This document shows positions 1-14,800 of a stretch of DNA of 64,000 bases, one piece after another. The notes below the pieces were generated by a model. The model did no database searches. It saw only the letters and a program-made list of their open reading frames with translations, and was not told where the DNA came from. The position numbers and the translations under genes were made by a program. The number at the start of each line of letters is the position of its first letter. Within the stretch, counting starts at the first letter, position 1. Source of the DNA: Tomocerus qinae (Eukaryota; Arthropoda; Collembola; Entomobryomorpha; Tomoceridae); the NCBI GenBank assembly GCA_020055645.1, contig CM034548.1:33034201-33098200 (forward strand), given 5' to 3'.

Positions 1-3000
1 TTGAGAATTTGTTATTTTCTGAGTGTTTACATGGACTAGTCAGTATCCAAACTTACTAACACGCCCAATTCGACTACAATAATATAAACACCGTACCAGT
101 ACTATTGTAAATGGTCTATTGCACAATGAAGCATTGCTCTCTCTTTCAAGATTCACATAGCAACGTAAACAATAGCTATGGATAGGGGTAATGCATTTGC
201 AAAACGAGATTGGGAGAGCTCCCTTGAGAAAACTATTCGCTTTTCATCATTTCTTGCTATTTAGATCCAAATGTGGTGTATTTGAACAATTTTCTGAAAC
301 CTTTGAGGCATTCAGTAATAACCCAGAAAGTATATATGAATTTAGCAGGGATTTTAGTTAATGGGTATTTAAATTGCGATCGACAGCTTTCTCTAGCTTC
401 TCTTGCCGGTAGAGTGAAATTGATGAAGCAGAAATTGACCGCAAAACATGTAGGATAAATTATATTAAATAGAGTGATTGGAAGAGAAGAAGATCTAATC
501 ACGTAATTGCAGTGGGACGAGAAAGTCAGAATAAATCACAGTCGGTACTTGTACCTTTACCTGACAACTATTAATCGTGTTTTAATACCATTTCCCATTT
601 TAGGAAAAGTTCACTTTCATAAAATAAGTAGCTTTTAAGTAAGGAAGAAGGTAGGAAGATATCCTACCTTGTTTACCATTTCCGATGGACACTAATGTAT
701 AAGCAATTTACATACCGTGGTAAGTCAGTGTGCATTTCAGAAATATCGGTTTCGGGTTTTTACCTTTCGGCTGAGTAAATACCGAGAGAGTATAGTAGTT
801 TGGAACCTAAATTGAAACTTGAGAGTCTTGATGAATGTTTTCATGTATGGATATTGTGGATTTGTATCGATTGTGGGTTATATAGTAATTTGTTAATACG
901 AGGGGAATAAAAGGGAACGGAAGGGAAAGAAGAAATGCGCACGAAGGTGATAATAAATTACAATAATATAAAACAGAGTGAGGAAGACGAAACTTGAGTC
1001 GACGAGGCAGATTAATGCCACTAAACGCACTAACGTAAACAACATGCATTAAAAGCTTGTTCCAAAAACAGTCCATAAATTATTAGCACATCTGGTTCGT
1101 TGCTAACTTCGTTCAATCCTCTCTGGGTGCGTCGGTCGGTCGGATGCTTTATTTTCGTCTGCACTCTTTCCCTCCTATACATCAGTAGATATGATACTAC
1201 GATGATGTTCATTCATAGTCTTACAATATACTCTATATTCAGAGAGTGGAGAGAAAGAGATGGGAAAGTAGTATTGCATCATATAGGAATGAACATTTCG
1301 TAGATATTATGCTAATACATAATGCTGAAGACATGAAAGGAGTGTGTGCAATATTAAGACGATGAAAGAAGCGAAATAAATAAAATCTCATAATATTGTT
1401 CCAACATAATGAAAGGGGATTGAAGCTATTTATTATAATCTCTATACAGTCTCAAGTGGTGCGCATGTATTATTTTTTATTATATTTAGACGTTATTTCT
1501 ATATAGATCAGTGTAGGTAAAGCCGTGAGGGAGGATGAAGAAGGTAATCTGTTTGTACCATTTGTCCTGTAGACAGCTTTTGTGTTTAATTTTGTATTTA
1601 GGTGTACCTAACGAAATGCTGTGCTCTAATTCTGTTAGTAACTCTGTCTGTCTGTTCTATGGGAAATTAATCATATTAATCCGGATGCTTCCATTTACGT
1701 TTGTCTTCACTTGATTCCATTAAGCACATTGCACTACTGCTTCGTAAATCAAATACGTTCTTAGCTCTTAGCTATCTCTGTACTCGTGCATCTTTACTTT
1801 ATCACACACGCGTTATTAGAATCCTCCTTTTATATATAGGAGTAACTCATACAAATAATAATACAAACCGTAAGAGTCCAATTAATATCATTTGTCTGCC
1901 AGTTAACTTATTGACTTTTTAACAATTATACTTTAAACGCAAAATTTATGAGATTTACGATAACTTGCTTTGTTAACAACAATTTTCCTTATGCAAATTT
2001 ACATATACAATAAACACGTCTTGACCTCATTTTCACTTTAATATCTCTGAAGTAAGACTTTAATACTTTTCTGAATCTAAATAGACATATGCAGCTTAGA
2101 ATTTAATGGCTTACATGAACAGATTACAAACATCTTATAACATGTCTAATAAAATGGACACCTATATGGAAAAACCATTATTTATTGAACTATTAATTGA
2201 ACTATTCTGAATACATTAAAAGATTTTTTATCTTAGCTTAAGGTAAAATAAAAAAAATGTCAAATTAATTCGTTTGAAATTGTAATGCGTATTACTTTTA
2301 TATGTTGGGAATGAGTTTCATGAAGGACTAATAATCAGATAGGCAACTGTGTCTATAGGAATGAACACGTCCCTAAACAAGAATCCATTTGTCTTTATTT
2401 GATTTGAATTTATCATGCCTAGTACCTTAAAAATAATCGATACAAAAGTTAGAAACGTATGACACGTTTTAGGATTGCACTTGTACTTATTCTAAAGCAC
2501 CTACTATCAATTTTATCAACAGACATTTGCATTCATGCCTTCTTCGACGTATAAATTTATATAGCAATTCCCAGATTCAAAAAATGTAAATGACCGAAAG
2601 AGAAGACTATTGAGCTTAACTGAGACACTTTTCAGCGTTCTACACGGGGATGGAAACCAGACAAATAGTATCGTGTGTCATTCAATATTTACGTTTACTA
2701 CCATACTCAAAGTTGAAATCCGAACTGAATGCACCAACTTGTCTACGTGCTGTCAAATAACCTTACAGAAGACATTAAAAGCCATTTAATTACATTTGAG
2801 ACTATTTTATATTCATAGCTGAAAATATCAAGGTTATAAGCTCCATGGATATTATAAATATTTGCAATATCACTATATAGGATTATGTAGAGTGAAACAA
2901 ATTGATAGATATCTAAAATCTAATGTTAATGAAATCTATACAACGTACTCATTGGAGCATAACATCGAGTGTGGAAGAATGAAAGGAAGGAATTCCATAA

Positions 3001-4784
3001 AGTATTACAATATTCATGGAATAAACAGTCCGACTTTGACTCCAGATAAGCGGACATAATTAGGGCGAATTTATTTTCCTATGTAGCTGTAAATAATGTC
3101 ATTATTCTCTGTCCTGCGTGGAATAACTACCGAATAACAAAAATAAAGCATTGATTGAAGGCTTTTCCTATCTAGTAGTTGGAAAAGAGGATAATAAAAC
3201 AGGCTTTCACATAAAGGTTTACAAAACTGTAGTATATGCTACTTGCGATTAGCTCCTTCTACAAAATAGGTACTTCCGAAAAGATGTTAACCAGATAAAG
3301 CACATGCAAAACTAGAATATAATGCTCAAGGAAACGTTCTATTGGATTTGCACTATTGCCATAGGCACATTGCTAAGCTTATTCTACCACATTTATGCTA
3401 GGAAGGGTAGTTTTATTATTGTAAGGTTTATAGAAGACATTTAAAACAAAAAGCACACATAGAAGTTTAGTATCTCTATGGTTTTAAGTGCTAGAATATC
3501 TTACAAATGATTCTATTGCGAATTGGCTAATTTGGATAAAACTGTAGCATTACTGAAGACGTGATTCTCAAATTGTGAAAACATTATTTAGATGGCACAA
3601 TTACATTTTTAGATGGGAAATCGCATGAAATCCAACACAATGAAAATGCATGAATGTAGTCCAGGAACAAAAGTCACTTCTGACAGAATAGGAAAGAAAG
3701 GACAGGAAGACACAAAAACCTTTCCATCCGTCTGGCGTGGGTGTCCGACTTGAAAGAAAGAATGAAGGTGAATCAGAACGGATAGTTTGTCCAGTTGACA
3801 AAACAAACAATGAATGTACTCACGGCCAACAAAACACCCTTTCTCCTTTTTTGTCTCTGGATGTGACTTTCCATAACTATTTACAAGAAAACAAAGTCCA
3901 AGTGTCATGGAATAGAAAGCACAAGTTAAATCATTCAAGCACAGACATTTCTAGCCATATTACATGCAACATGAACCTGATACTTTTATTCTCTCATGTG
4001 TGAATATACTCTGAATTAGAAAAAATACAATGGAGAAAAAACAAACTAAAATCCTTCGTTTCAGATTCTGGTTATCACAATGTATATTTAGAAAAAGCTA
4101 TTTATCCATAAGTTAGTAGTCACTCTTCCAGTATAATACGCCTCCACTATATGGAATTCCAGATTCCGGGAAAATAAATGAAAATACAACAAGGTTTACA
4201 TGAAACCTCCCTTTTTCTACCAATCCTAATAGAAGGCAGATTTTTAAAAACAATTAAATGGCCTTTGGGGGTCTTAGGAGTAGGAATTTCTTAAATTCTA
4301 AGTTTAGAACTCCTTGTTAATTTTTTTGAAATTTCTTTCCAAAATTTGCATTTTGGGGTATGTCATCTAAGTTTTGAGAATAGACGAATTACCTGATAAA
4401 AAAGGGATGCTCGGGAACAGATTTCCATTATTATAATTATGGTGTCTCTCAAAGCAATACACTCTCAATTGCACCAGACATGGATACAACCAGACGACCC
4501 TGGAATCGTATTCAACAACGACAATCCCTTTACAACGTAGAATCCACTCGTCCCGGGTAACTAGCATTATTACTATTATTAAGGTTGCTACTTTCTCTCA
4601 ATACTTGCGGGCATGCAAGTTCCTAACTAGTGATCAATAAAAGACCTTTTCTGCTTTTTCGCTTTAGTACTAAATCAACGAGTTAAATTTTTGTCTTTTT
4701 CTTTTCATAACACTTTTCATTTTGAGATTAATTTAAATGTCATCAAGTTTGTTTTTGTTTAAAAAAGCTGTAATTTATCCCAAA
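1..4784. other. AT-rich intergenic DNA, no gene supported
   Basis: No splice-linked exon chain, RNA gene or complete mobile element was recognised. The only stretch with low stop density is about 3609-4003, where an 88-codon plus-strand frame and a 109-codon minus-strand frame overlap. Neither shows a known domain, and two opposing open frames in the same place argue for chance. Confidence 0.55.
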
Positions 4785-5105
4785 TACAGGGTGTCAAACT
4801 AGGATTCAGGCCCTATGTATCTAGAGAACCGTAAGTAGCACGACAAAACCGTTGATACCAATCGAAAGCCCGTGCAAAGTTACATTGAAACACCGGTTTT
4901 CATCAACTTATTCCTCCGCATTCGCTTACACCAGCAGTTCTCCCAAAAAATGTTGAAAATATAAATAAATTACTATCTAATTCGTGACCAAATCTGTCGC
5001 GGGGGCTGAATTTAAGCAGCGGTACTGTGTTGCCACTGTTTCCACTGTTGCCGCCGTTGCCGCTGGGAGGTATGGGGGTGAGCGGCAACAGCATAATATC
5101 GGAGA

Positions 5106-5201
5106 CAGTGGCGACACGCTACAACCACTGGCGGCAACAGTGGCGACACGCTACAACCACTGGCGGCAACAGTGGCGACACGCTGCAACCACTAGCGGCA
5201 A
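5106..5201 (+). repeat. 32-bp minisatellite, left arm (3 copies)
   Basis: Three tandem units begin at 5106, 5138 and 5170, each starting CAGTGGCGACACGCT and ending in a GCGGCAA block. The period is exactly 32 bp. The array lies inside the left arm of the fold-back element at 4785-5832. Confidence 0.9.
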
Positions 5202-5342
5202 CAGAGTCACATTAATCTGATTTCCTCTGTTGCCGCTAAACCTAATATAAGCCAGTGCACTGTTGCTCTGAGCTCAATGCTGTAAGACAAGAGCAACACA
5301 GAGGAAACCAGATTAATGTGTCTCTGTTGCCGCTGGTCAGTG

Positions 5343-5503
5343 TTGCCGCTAGTGGTTGCAGCGTGTCGCCGCTGTTGCTGCAAGTGATTGTAGGCGTGTC
5401 GCCGCTGTTGCCGCAAGTGGTTGTAGCGTGTCGCCACTGTTGCCGCCAGGGGTTCTAACGTGTCGCCACTGTTGCCGCCAGGGGTTCTAACGTGTCGCCA
5501 CTG
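5343..5503 (-). repeat. 32-bp minisatellite, right arm (5 copies)
   Basis: This is the inverted counterpart of the left-arm array: units start TTGCCGC at 5343, 5375, 5408, 5440 and 5472 (periods 32, 33, 32, 32), and a partial sixth follows at 5504. Five copies here against three in the left arm shows the arrays have changed length independently. Confidence 0.88.
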
Positions 5504-5832
5504 TTGCCGCCGTTGCCATTGTCTCCGCTATTATGCTGTTGCCGCTCACCCCATACCTCCCAGCGGCAACAGCGGAAACAGTGGCAACACAGTACCGCTG
5601 CCTAAATTCAGCCCCCGCGAGAGATTTGGTCACGAATTAGCTAGTAATTTATTTATATTTTCAACTTTTTTTGGGAGAACTGCTGGTGTAAGCGAATGCG
5701 GAGGAATAAGTTGATGAAAACCGGTGTTTCAATGTAACTTTGCACGGGCTTTCGATTGGTATCAACGGTTTTGTCGTGCTACTTACGGTTCTCTAGATAC
5801 ATAGGGCCTGAATCCTAGTTTGACACCCTGTA

Positions 5833-8800
5833 CTATAGTAGTCATTGTTGGCTACAATTTTCTCTTTCATAAAAGCATTTGTACTTTATTGCTTTCTTCT
5901 TATATCTACAAAACTGTAATGATTTTCATCTATTAGGGTTCATGATGACATAAGTCATGTAACCGATGCGATGACCGATCCATTTTGGTTTCTCTGAAAG
6001 TGATGCTCCTACTAGTATAAAACCATATTAAAGATTATTCTACTTTAATCTGTCATTGTTTTCATGTTTTCTTAGTGGCATTTCGATTAAAAATATAAAC
6101 GACAAGATTAGATTGATTAAACACATTAAGATACAACTTTTTTGAATATAACAAAGGATAATAATAGAACAACTTCGTTTCGCATTACGATATTTATGGG
6201 GTATTAAAATAAAAAAGACAATTTGGAACGCGCATGTATGCAATGAATTTGAATGTACAGATATAGCTGAAAACTGTAAGGCAAATACTGTTAATTCAGC
6301 GAAGAAAAGTTCTCTGTAGTTCTTTCCATTCAAACACTAAGTTAAAAAATAATAAATTATAGGTGTGGAAGGGAAAGGTCAACGGATTGCTTAAAGTCAA
6401 GAATTGCTAACATAGCATAATATATGCCAGTGTAAAACGAGGTCGATTTCTGAGTTGGCAGGAAGTTATCTTTATTTGCTTTACCATGTCATAATATATT
6501 TCAGACTCGTGAGTGCAAAATAACTCTTCCTATTCGATGGATTGTTCATTGTTCTAATTTCAAGCTCGATGTCAATAGCTATATATATTATGCACGTAAA
6601 TACTACATTTTATTGAAGGTTGTCAACTATGCTAAAAGCTAAGAATTTTAGTTAATGTAGGCTACTATATAGTTGTAGTGGATATAGGCGCCTATATAAA
6701 ATACAATAGCGTTATAGAAATCTACATGGGATGTAATTTTTAGTAATAAATATATATCTACAAATGTAATAGAAATTTTGCGTGTCGAATACAAACTGCT
6801 TTGGGAAATTGCTGGACAAAATGGAGCTTTACGCACGAATTGATTTTGTAATCTCGACATAAACTAGCATAAGTAAAGCATATTCCCAAAACCTTGGATA
6901 ATTCAACCTTTTTCAATGATTTTCTTTGAATAAATCAATTGACACATAAAAGCAATTTTTTAAACAGATACATCTGCTGATTTATTTAAATTGTATGGAA
7001 TCTGTAAACTGCTTTAGTCCCAGTTTATTGTCCAGTTATTTATTAAATTCAATTTCACTAACAATTGTGATAAAAAGTAGTCACTGTACACGTGATCACG
7101 TGTCCACTCTGATATCGATGCAATCAGCAATACACCTAGCTTCCTTTGACCTTTGAAAAGTATTATGCCCAGTAGATAAACTGGTTGGTATATTCTGAAA
7201 TCCTTACCCTTGACATAAAATACGAATATAGCAGTTAATTGACTGCTATACAAGAATTGATTTTAGCCAAATGAGTAAAAAAGTTTATTAAGGGAAACCG
7301 AAAATTGTATTGATATATTGGTTACACCCATAAAAGAAAGAAACAGGTGGATGCATCAGATTAAATCTAAATAGATCTAGATAAAATCCAATTAAAAAAA
7401 CTGGCTTATTTCAGATGCTAACGCAAGTTGTTATAACCCAATCTGCACCATAGATATAGATTATCACGGAAAAGTTAGCATAATTTATGTGTGATTGTTT
7501 GAGATGGGAGAGCATGATACTGTCACCCCTTCTTTGTTCGTGTGTGACCCGCAGTACCAACCAACCATATATTTGAAAGTCGAAAGAATAATGATTTATT
7601 AATGGATGACGTTTATCAACCGAATTTCAATAAACATCATGGATGTGTCTTTTGAGTGTATTTAAGGCCCTTAAAATTCTTCCTGAGATCTCATAATATT
7701 ATTTTGGGCAGTACCTTAACATATTCTCTTTATTCTGCATTCATATAATCATTTTCCTTTGAAATTAATATAGAAAAGTTGCATTATTGTCTATTGCTTT
7801 CCACAAACAATTTAATTTCATATTAAAATATTTTCATAGAGCATCTTCAGTGGCTCTTCTATACTGTTTCAATAACCTCAAGGACTTTTGCTAGAAGAAC
7901 TTTCATATGTTGAATCTCATTTAAAATTCCGTCTCGTCCAAAGTTGCAAAATCTGCAGTTAGGTTATTTAACTGCATAGTTCTTTATATTATATACGGGA
8001 ATTGCAGGAAAATTATAAGCTATATGGCGGAACGCCCGAAGTCAACAGTCCGATGTACCACAGAAAATAAAATACCATCTGGCATCTTATATCTTTGCCC
8101 ACGGTTACATAAAAGGTGCATGTCCTGAAAAATTGATTGGAGAATCCTTTCAAAGGCTCATCAAAATGTTTTAATTTGTGCAGTTTTATCTGCATTTGAA
8201 GTTAGAACTACATGATTAGTTTATCTAATCGCGTAAAATTTTAAAATGACCTAAAATACTAGCTTGTCTCAACCCAGAGAATTGTGGATTTAAATACCAG
8301 TAACTGCAAGGAATAATCGAGAATGTTTCTGAATAGTAAACAAGAAAAATGTAAATCGTACATCAGCCTTCGTTCCATTTCTTTTGTCCCCACGTATAAT
8401 TCCTTTCAGTAAGTTAGAATGAGCATAAAAGATTTAAATCTAGGTAAAGTCATCGCCCGTTCTTTCATTTTATCTCCATCGCATACCAAATTAGCAATTA
8501 CATAAATAGTATATGACCGGAATACATAAGAATCCTCTTATTACTTATTCTCTGTGGTGCTCTGGACCTCGTGTGACAAAATTCTTCCCTTATTAATTGC
8601 ATCAGTTGCCTTATTCATCTAAATATTAATTTCTACAGTGCTTTTATTACAATTTTAAGCAGAATATTCAAAGACTAGTCAACCTCGTTCGATCAGAAGG
8701 GTATTATATGCTCTACTTATTACGTAGTATAGTCTTGAGATATCTATAATAAGATAAGTTACTACTGCTTTAATATTGCAGTGGATATCATTAAATAGGA

Positions 8801-11800
8801 ATTAACATTCTTGTCGCTATCTGCAAAGTAAAGTAGTAAAGTTCAACTAATGATATTGTATGGTATCTGGTTAAAATCTAAATGGAAATGGAACGAGTAA
8901 GAGATAGACCGAAACTGGCTGTGTTTGTCAGGAACGAAATATTGATTGTCTTCATAATTGGAAGTTTAATTTTGTCTTTCCCCGATATAAAACAACAAAC
9001 ATTCGAACTAAACGTGCATAGTATAATTAAACATAGTTTAATTGTACACAGGCATAAATAAATTACTTTCTGAAATATGCAATTGCAATTCTAAGAGTAT
9101 TACGACATACAAAACAAACTACTATTTAAGTCTGTCCTTTATAGGGAATATTGAACACCTGCATAAAAGTTTTGAAAATTATTTAATGACTTCAAAAAGA
9201 GTTGGAGAAATAAATTTAGTTTTCGCACTATACTAATCCCTTTACAAACGAATGAGTAAGTTTTACGTAAGAAAGTGTAACAGGATTTGTTTTAACGATG
9301 CCTTTTGTTTCCACTCAATATGTGGCCGACTATTTAAATAGGTATTTAAAGTAAACACTATTTCAAATGATATGTGTGCTCAAGACAGGCAGGCGAATAA
9401 ACTTAATAATAAAACTTTTGTGTGATTAGTTACGCAAGAGTCCACTCCGCTGTTTTCCATCTCAGCCAGAGAAACCAAAATCAGACCCCGAGTGTAGTGT
9501 AGCAGAAAAATGGAAAGCAAATGCGCCAGAGAAAGTCGAGTCTGCATTTAAGTTACACGGACCATAAAAAAAGAAAGCTGATTATTTACTTTCCTATATC
9601 AAACAAACATAACGTACACGTTTGTTAATGATATAGGAAGTGCTCAAACTATACTACACCAATTGTAATTTACCTAGACAGCCTCTTTACGTTTTACTTT
9701 TGAGACTTAATAAAACATGTCCTTTGAGTTTCCTTACCCTTCACTGTACTTTGATCGAATAAATTACAGTCTCAGGTAAATTGGTATTCTCATTTCCTAC
9801 TTTTACTACTTCTCCTCCAGTATTAAGTTTGTTAAAATTGGTATTTATTTTCTCTTCCAATTTTAGCATGTAGTATTCTAATTCCAAATTCGTAGATAAA
9901 TAAATCTTAAAAATAAATCCAAATTACACATTGTAAATTGGGGGCAGTTAGACTTTGTTAAACACAAAAAAATATAGCCCAACCTTAACCTACACAAGAA
10001 ATGTCCCTATTAAATATTAAATGGTCCTTACTCAATTAGAAAAATACAACTGTTAAGTACAAATTTACCGAATACCAAAGTGGTAGGTGCAAATACAAAC
10101 ATCTGAAGTACAATGTTTGATACTAAATATATAACTGTAGAGCGACGCAAGTAAATACTGACCTTCCTCACGTAGGCAAGTGTTGGTCAGCTTATCCTTC
10201 ACTATCATAAAATTAAATTGCCAGGATATGTTTTTCCTTCATGGGCTATACAGATAGTTATTTATTCAACAGCGCAAAATTCCCGTAGCGAACTTGTATG
10301 AAATTTTACGACATTTCTTACACGAAGAAAAATAGCCTTACAATTTAAAGCTTCTCTCTCACTTTCATGTACTTGCATACTTGCTAGCATACTTACTACA
10401 ACTTCAATTCAGAGTATTCAGACAGTAATCTTTTGATATGGCTATTCAGTATTCCCATAGTCCTTAATTATGGCTGTTTATTCTGTACATCTTTCAGTTA
10501 ATGAAAAAACTTTTGGCTCTCCATTAGTCTCATTTCTGAATGAAAAGCACTTCAGAGATAAACAACAAGATCCACGAATGAAAAAAGTAGCAGTCAATTT
10601 GTGATATGATTCTTAAATTAAAATTCATTTCTACAGAATGAATGCCGAATTTTCAGCTCCACACTCAGCCGTCAAACTTTCTCTACTTATAAAAATTTTA
10701 AATATGATAAAATATGATAGTTATGTTATCGGTTGTGAATAAAAGTGTGGTAACGTCACTTTTATTTAAGTCACACTCCTCTCTTGGAGTCATTTGCAGA
10801 AATAATATATTACACTCAGTATCTGTGTACAAATATTAATCACCTATTACTTGGAAATCGTTTTCAGAGATAAAACTGACCTTTCTTGTAACCACCATGC
10901 TAATGACTTGTAGTGATTGTGTTCACTGGTTTTCACTATAGTAATATGGCTAAGGAAATATATAACCGTATTCGATATTTGCTGTTATTGCCATGTCAAA
11001 GTTTGCATAGTATCAGGATTCAGTTTTATAACAATTTTGTTATTATTGCTGCATACAGCCATCAGTGCCTACAGAAGGAAAATTAAGTATGGGGTCCTTG
11101 TTGAAATATAATTGTAAATTCATGATTGAATTTTAGAGCTTTTGTTATATTAAAATGTGAGAAAAGTTTAGTCAACCAAATTGCCATACTTACTATTATA
11201 GTAATACCAAGTAGAACATGGTTCTAGTTTTAATTAGTAATAAATCATGGATAGGTACTAATTAAAGTTATAAAATTAGTCGAATGTCGTATACTACACT
11301 ATATACTATTGCACAATACATGCCATAGATCTAGTTGTAGTAAATATCTAGTTAATGGACTTGTTGGCAACTGCTTATACACTAATAAGTCTCATGTTCA
11401 GTGCTTCCGTACGCGTACATGCACTACTTAGTGCATGTAGTTATTAAGAAAAAGAAAAAAATGAAACGAACAGGTTTTCAAGTTCTGAGGCTTGGAATGT
11501 AAAAATGATTTCAATAGCAAAGCCCATAAGAAACGTTTTTATGATTTTGAAAAGAACTACATCAGACCATCGGATATCGCATTTCGGAGCCAGCCTTCCA
11601 ATGTATTTATGTAAGCAGTGATTAGTGATTAAAGATTACTATATCTTTTGCGAAGAAACATACAATAGAATTTAATCATGAGATCCTCTCTCCTCCGTTG
11701 AGGCTGACTTGACTGGTTTCCTTATTAAAAATTCTTTAAATGAGTATCCAAACGAATCCAGATTTTAAATATTTGATTCTCCTAGATTTTTGGATGGCAT

Positions 11801-14800
11801 ATTTTTTCAAATTTATATAGAAAATATAAAGCAAATTATCCTCCATCTTTTGAATACAAATAATTAAAATCAACATGCTTTAGAAACTGAGAAAGTGACA
11901 AAATAAATCTTTATTTTGAATGCTTTTGGGAAAAGCTATGGCGAGGTAAGTAATGGGCCGAAGTCTCTGCTCCTTCTTCATTTCGGCCTTTTCACACTGA
12001 AAATGCTCCCTAAATTGCGTTAAATCAGAATTTATAACACAATTACCTTTAGCTAATGCAAAATTCTCCTGACTAACACAATTACAGAATGTAAAATTGA
12101 GCGATAGTGTTTGCGCTTCCTTTGGAGTGACAATCTCACTATTCACTATCATACATTAGCTAGCAGCGAAATTATCTCTTTATTTAGGAAATTGAGAATT
12201 ACCGCAGAGCCAGCCTTAAAATATGTATGAATAGTTCAATAATATGGCTTCCCTCCGCTGAATTAGTAGATGTGCTGAATACTGCAGAATCCTTTTCTGT
12301 ACATTCTTTGTACTCAATATTAATTTCTGTATTCTGTAGAGTAGGGATCTCAAAAGCTTTACAACACGTTGTACCTATCACTACTTATAAACATGCCATT
12401 GCTTTTTTACAACATAAGTACTGGAAGGAATGTCATTTACATAGATGTAGCTTAGTAATCAAATTACGGGCGGAAAATTCATTAAGTAAGAGTTTCTGTG
12501 TGAAACAGTGCTATAATACAATTTCAATGCTAAAAGCCGCTCCTCGATTTTAAGTTTTCCTTCCCAACTCGTATACACTCTCTTCAATCTGTATTTGTAA
12601 AGATTTTTCTTAAGCCCATTTGCATGTATTCTTACGAGATAATTTAATATCCGCAGAATCCGCACTGCCTTTGATGCTTTGCGTCATTTCAGTTGCTCTT
12701 CCATTAATTTTTTGTATTACTGTCAAAAACCAAGTAGGTACTCATTCAATCAACAATAGTTCCAATATTAATCCATAGAACATATTTTACATAGACTAAG
12801 TAGTGATATCACCTAGAATTACAGTTATTTCAGGTCAAAGTAGCAATATGTTATCGATGATAACTAGCAATGAGTAGCAAAGAGAAAAAAATCAAACTTT
12901 CAGTCAGTCTAAAGTGTTTCACTTAAAATTGGAGTCGCTAATTTGCTTGGTTAGACACAAACTACTCCTTGCATAATGGATATGGTAATAACGGTTGTGG
13001 GTCTAATGTCTAAGTGTAGCGTATTAGAATTGTTCCCGAGTTGTGTATACTAGTCCCCTGTGTTTTTCATCTAGATTGGAATTTAAATGTAGTATGTAAG
13101 AAGTAGTAAGAACAGAGTTGAGTCTGCAAATTCAACTAGAGGAATAAACGAGGACAAGGAGATATAAATCGTGCGTTTTTAGGCTACATTTATGTCTTAC
13201 GTTTGGTGCAAGTCGCATTAGACACAATACTACAGACTGCACTGCTGCTGGAAATTTTTCGTAACTACTAAGAACATTCCTTTTTGTTCCCTAACAGCTT
13301 TTTTATTTCCTAAGAAAAATTAGAGAATTTTGGATAAACATTTAAAACCAACATTTTTTGAAATTACTAGGAACATTGTCGATCGAAATTAGAAGTTTTT
13401 GACTCATGGATGTTAAAGAAGAAAAATTGAAATACATTTTCCATGCATTTCCTCCCAGTAAATGAACCCGAACTAAATACGATCGTTCAGATTATTTTTG
13501 AAAGTCTGGCGTGTTTCGAAGCTCGGCAGAAAATTATATAAAAGATGATACCTAATTGTATGTGAACCTATTTGCTATTTGTTCTCATGGGTATTGCAGG
13601 TGGACCACCCCTTGTTAAAGCAGACAAAAGAATAATAGAGAGGATCTGCAAACAGAAGTAAACTACTGCTAGGCAGAAATTGGCGCACATTTCATTTCAA
13701 CTCGGTGGTAAATATTTGCTCCCATCTTTATCAAGGATTCATGGCCAATTTAATTAATTGACGTTTCATAATTAGTTGACGGTCGTTTGAAGCCAGCTGC
13801 AGTCATTACAGTAATGTCACGCCAGTTAGGTTTGACTATAATAGTAAGAAATTCTCAGTGTGGCTTATTATTACCCTAATGATTCTTAATAGAAGCCGGT
13901 TATATGCATTTAGATAATAGAAGACACAAATGCAATCTTTTATGAGGTGACCATGGTCCTAGTTGTTGTTCCGGTATATATATAATTTATTGAAGTGCAG
14001 AAGGTTAGATAAACTTCCAAGTGAATTATGCATGTAGGTGCAAAAGTAAACGCATGAGAACGCTAATCGACAGTTTCTTTAAAAATGGGACAAGGAGACG
14101 ACAATTTATGGTTATAAAATAGTTACAACTTACACAATGCCGCATAAAAGCAGTCACTTCTCGGAGACAACAAAAGAACAATAAAGTTTTGCATGCTGAG
14201 CTTTGTAATTTATTTCCTTTTGTGTTGCTCTGCCAATTGTGTATATTAATCGATCAAAATTTGCACACGAGTTTTATTGGACTCACAATTCTTTTCCTAT
14301 TACTACTTATTTAGCTCAAATGAAGATAAAGTATGTCATTAAATTCTATTGTAAGCACTATACATGCACTACTAAAACTAAGATTACTAAATTGCTTCTT
14401 ACTTTTGGAAGACTTGGTTTACTCGAAATCAATTTCCGGTTTTGTTTAACAGTAAATAATATATTCTTGCTCTTTTGTAGTTAATAGTGTATTTCTACAT
14501 GGAAGGAAGTGAGAATGTAAAGGAGCTATATTTTCGCACATTGTTTTTAAAGAATTGTAAACTATCCATAAATCCTTGGAAAGGATTTTTATTGAAAAGG
14601 TATAAAATATCTTACACGTTTTTAATAAAATGATAAGAAAAAAACATCAGAGAAACAAAGGGTTTCTAGTTGAATTTTTATTATATCTAATGTAAAAATT
14701 TTAGTTGGATTGTAAGACAGGAAATAAGATAAATAAATTATTTAAGGCTATATAAACAATTCAGTATGCAAAATATGTTGATAGGAGGAAAGTAAATGGG

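Larger units (their letters stand above)
4785..5832. mobile_element. Fold-back DNA element with very long inverted arms, Tc1/mariner-type ends
   Basis: The ends read TACAGGGTGTCAAAC on the left and the exact reverse complement on the right, so CAGGGTGTC termini sit inside a TA dinucleotide. That combination is typical of the Tc1/mariner superfamily, which duplicates TA on insertion. The whole 1,048 bp folds on itself: left arm about 4785-5235, right arm about 5291-5832, symmetry centre near 5264. The outer ~250 bp of the two arms differ at only about four positions, so the element is young or is kept homogeneous. There is no transposase ORF; the open frames inside are mirror images of each other in the two arms and are not genes. 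The inner part is much richer in GC than the surroundings. If transcribed it would give a long hairpin RNA. The superfamily call rests on ends and TA only. Confidence 0.85.

Noticed and set aside
2471..2490. Sequence resembling the miR-92 seed region (ATTGCACTTGT)
   Set aside because: The flanks do not fold into a precursor hairpin and the 3' half differs from the family.
3609..4003. Overlapping opposite-strand frames of 109 and 88 codons
   Set aside because: No recognisable motif on either strand, no splice partner, and mutual overlap point to locally low stop density.
5106..5503. Regular 32-bp direct repeats considered as a CRISPR array
   Set aside because: Units are contiguous without unique spacers, sit in an inverted-repeat element and the genome is eukaryotic.
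4903..5714. Several 60-84 codon frames in the fold-back element
   Set aside because: They occur as mirror copies in the two arms and translate the minisatellite; not genes.
12227..12553. 108-codon plus-strand frame
   Set aside because: Composition like translated AT-rich DNA, no known domain, no flanking exons.
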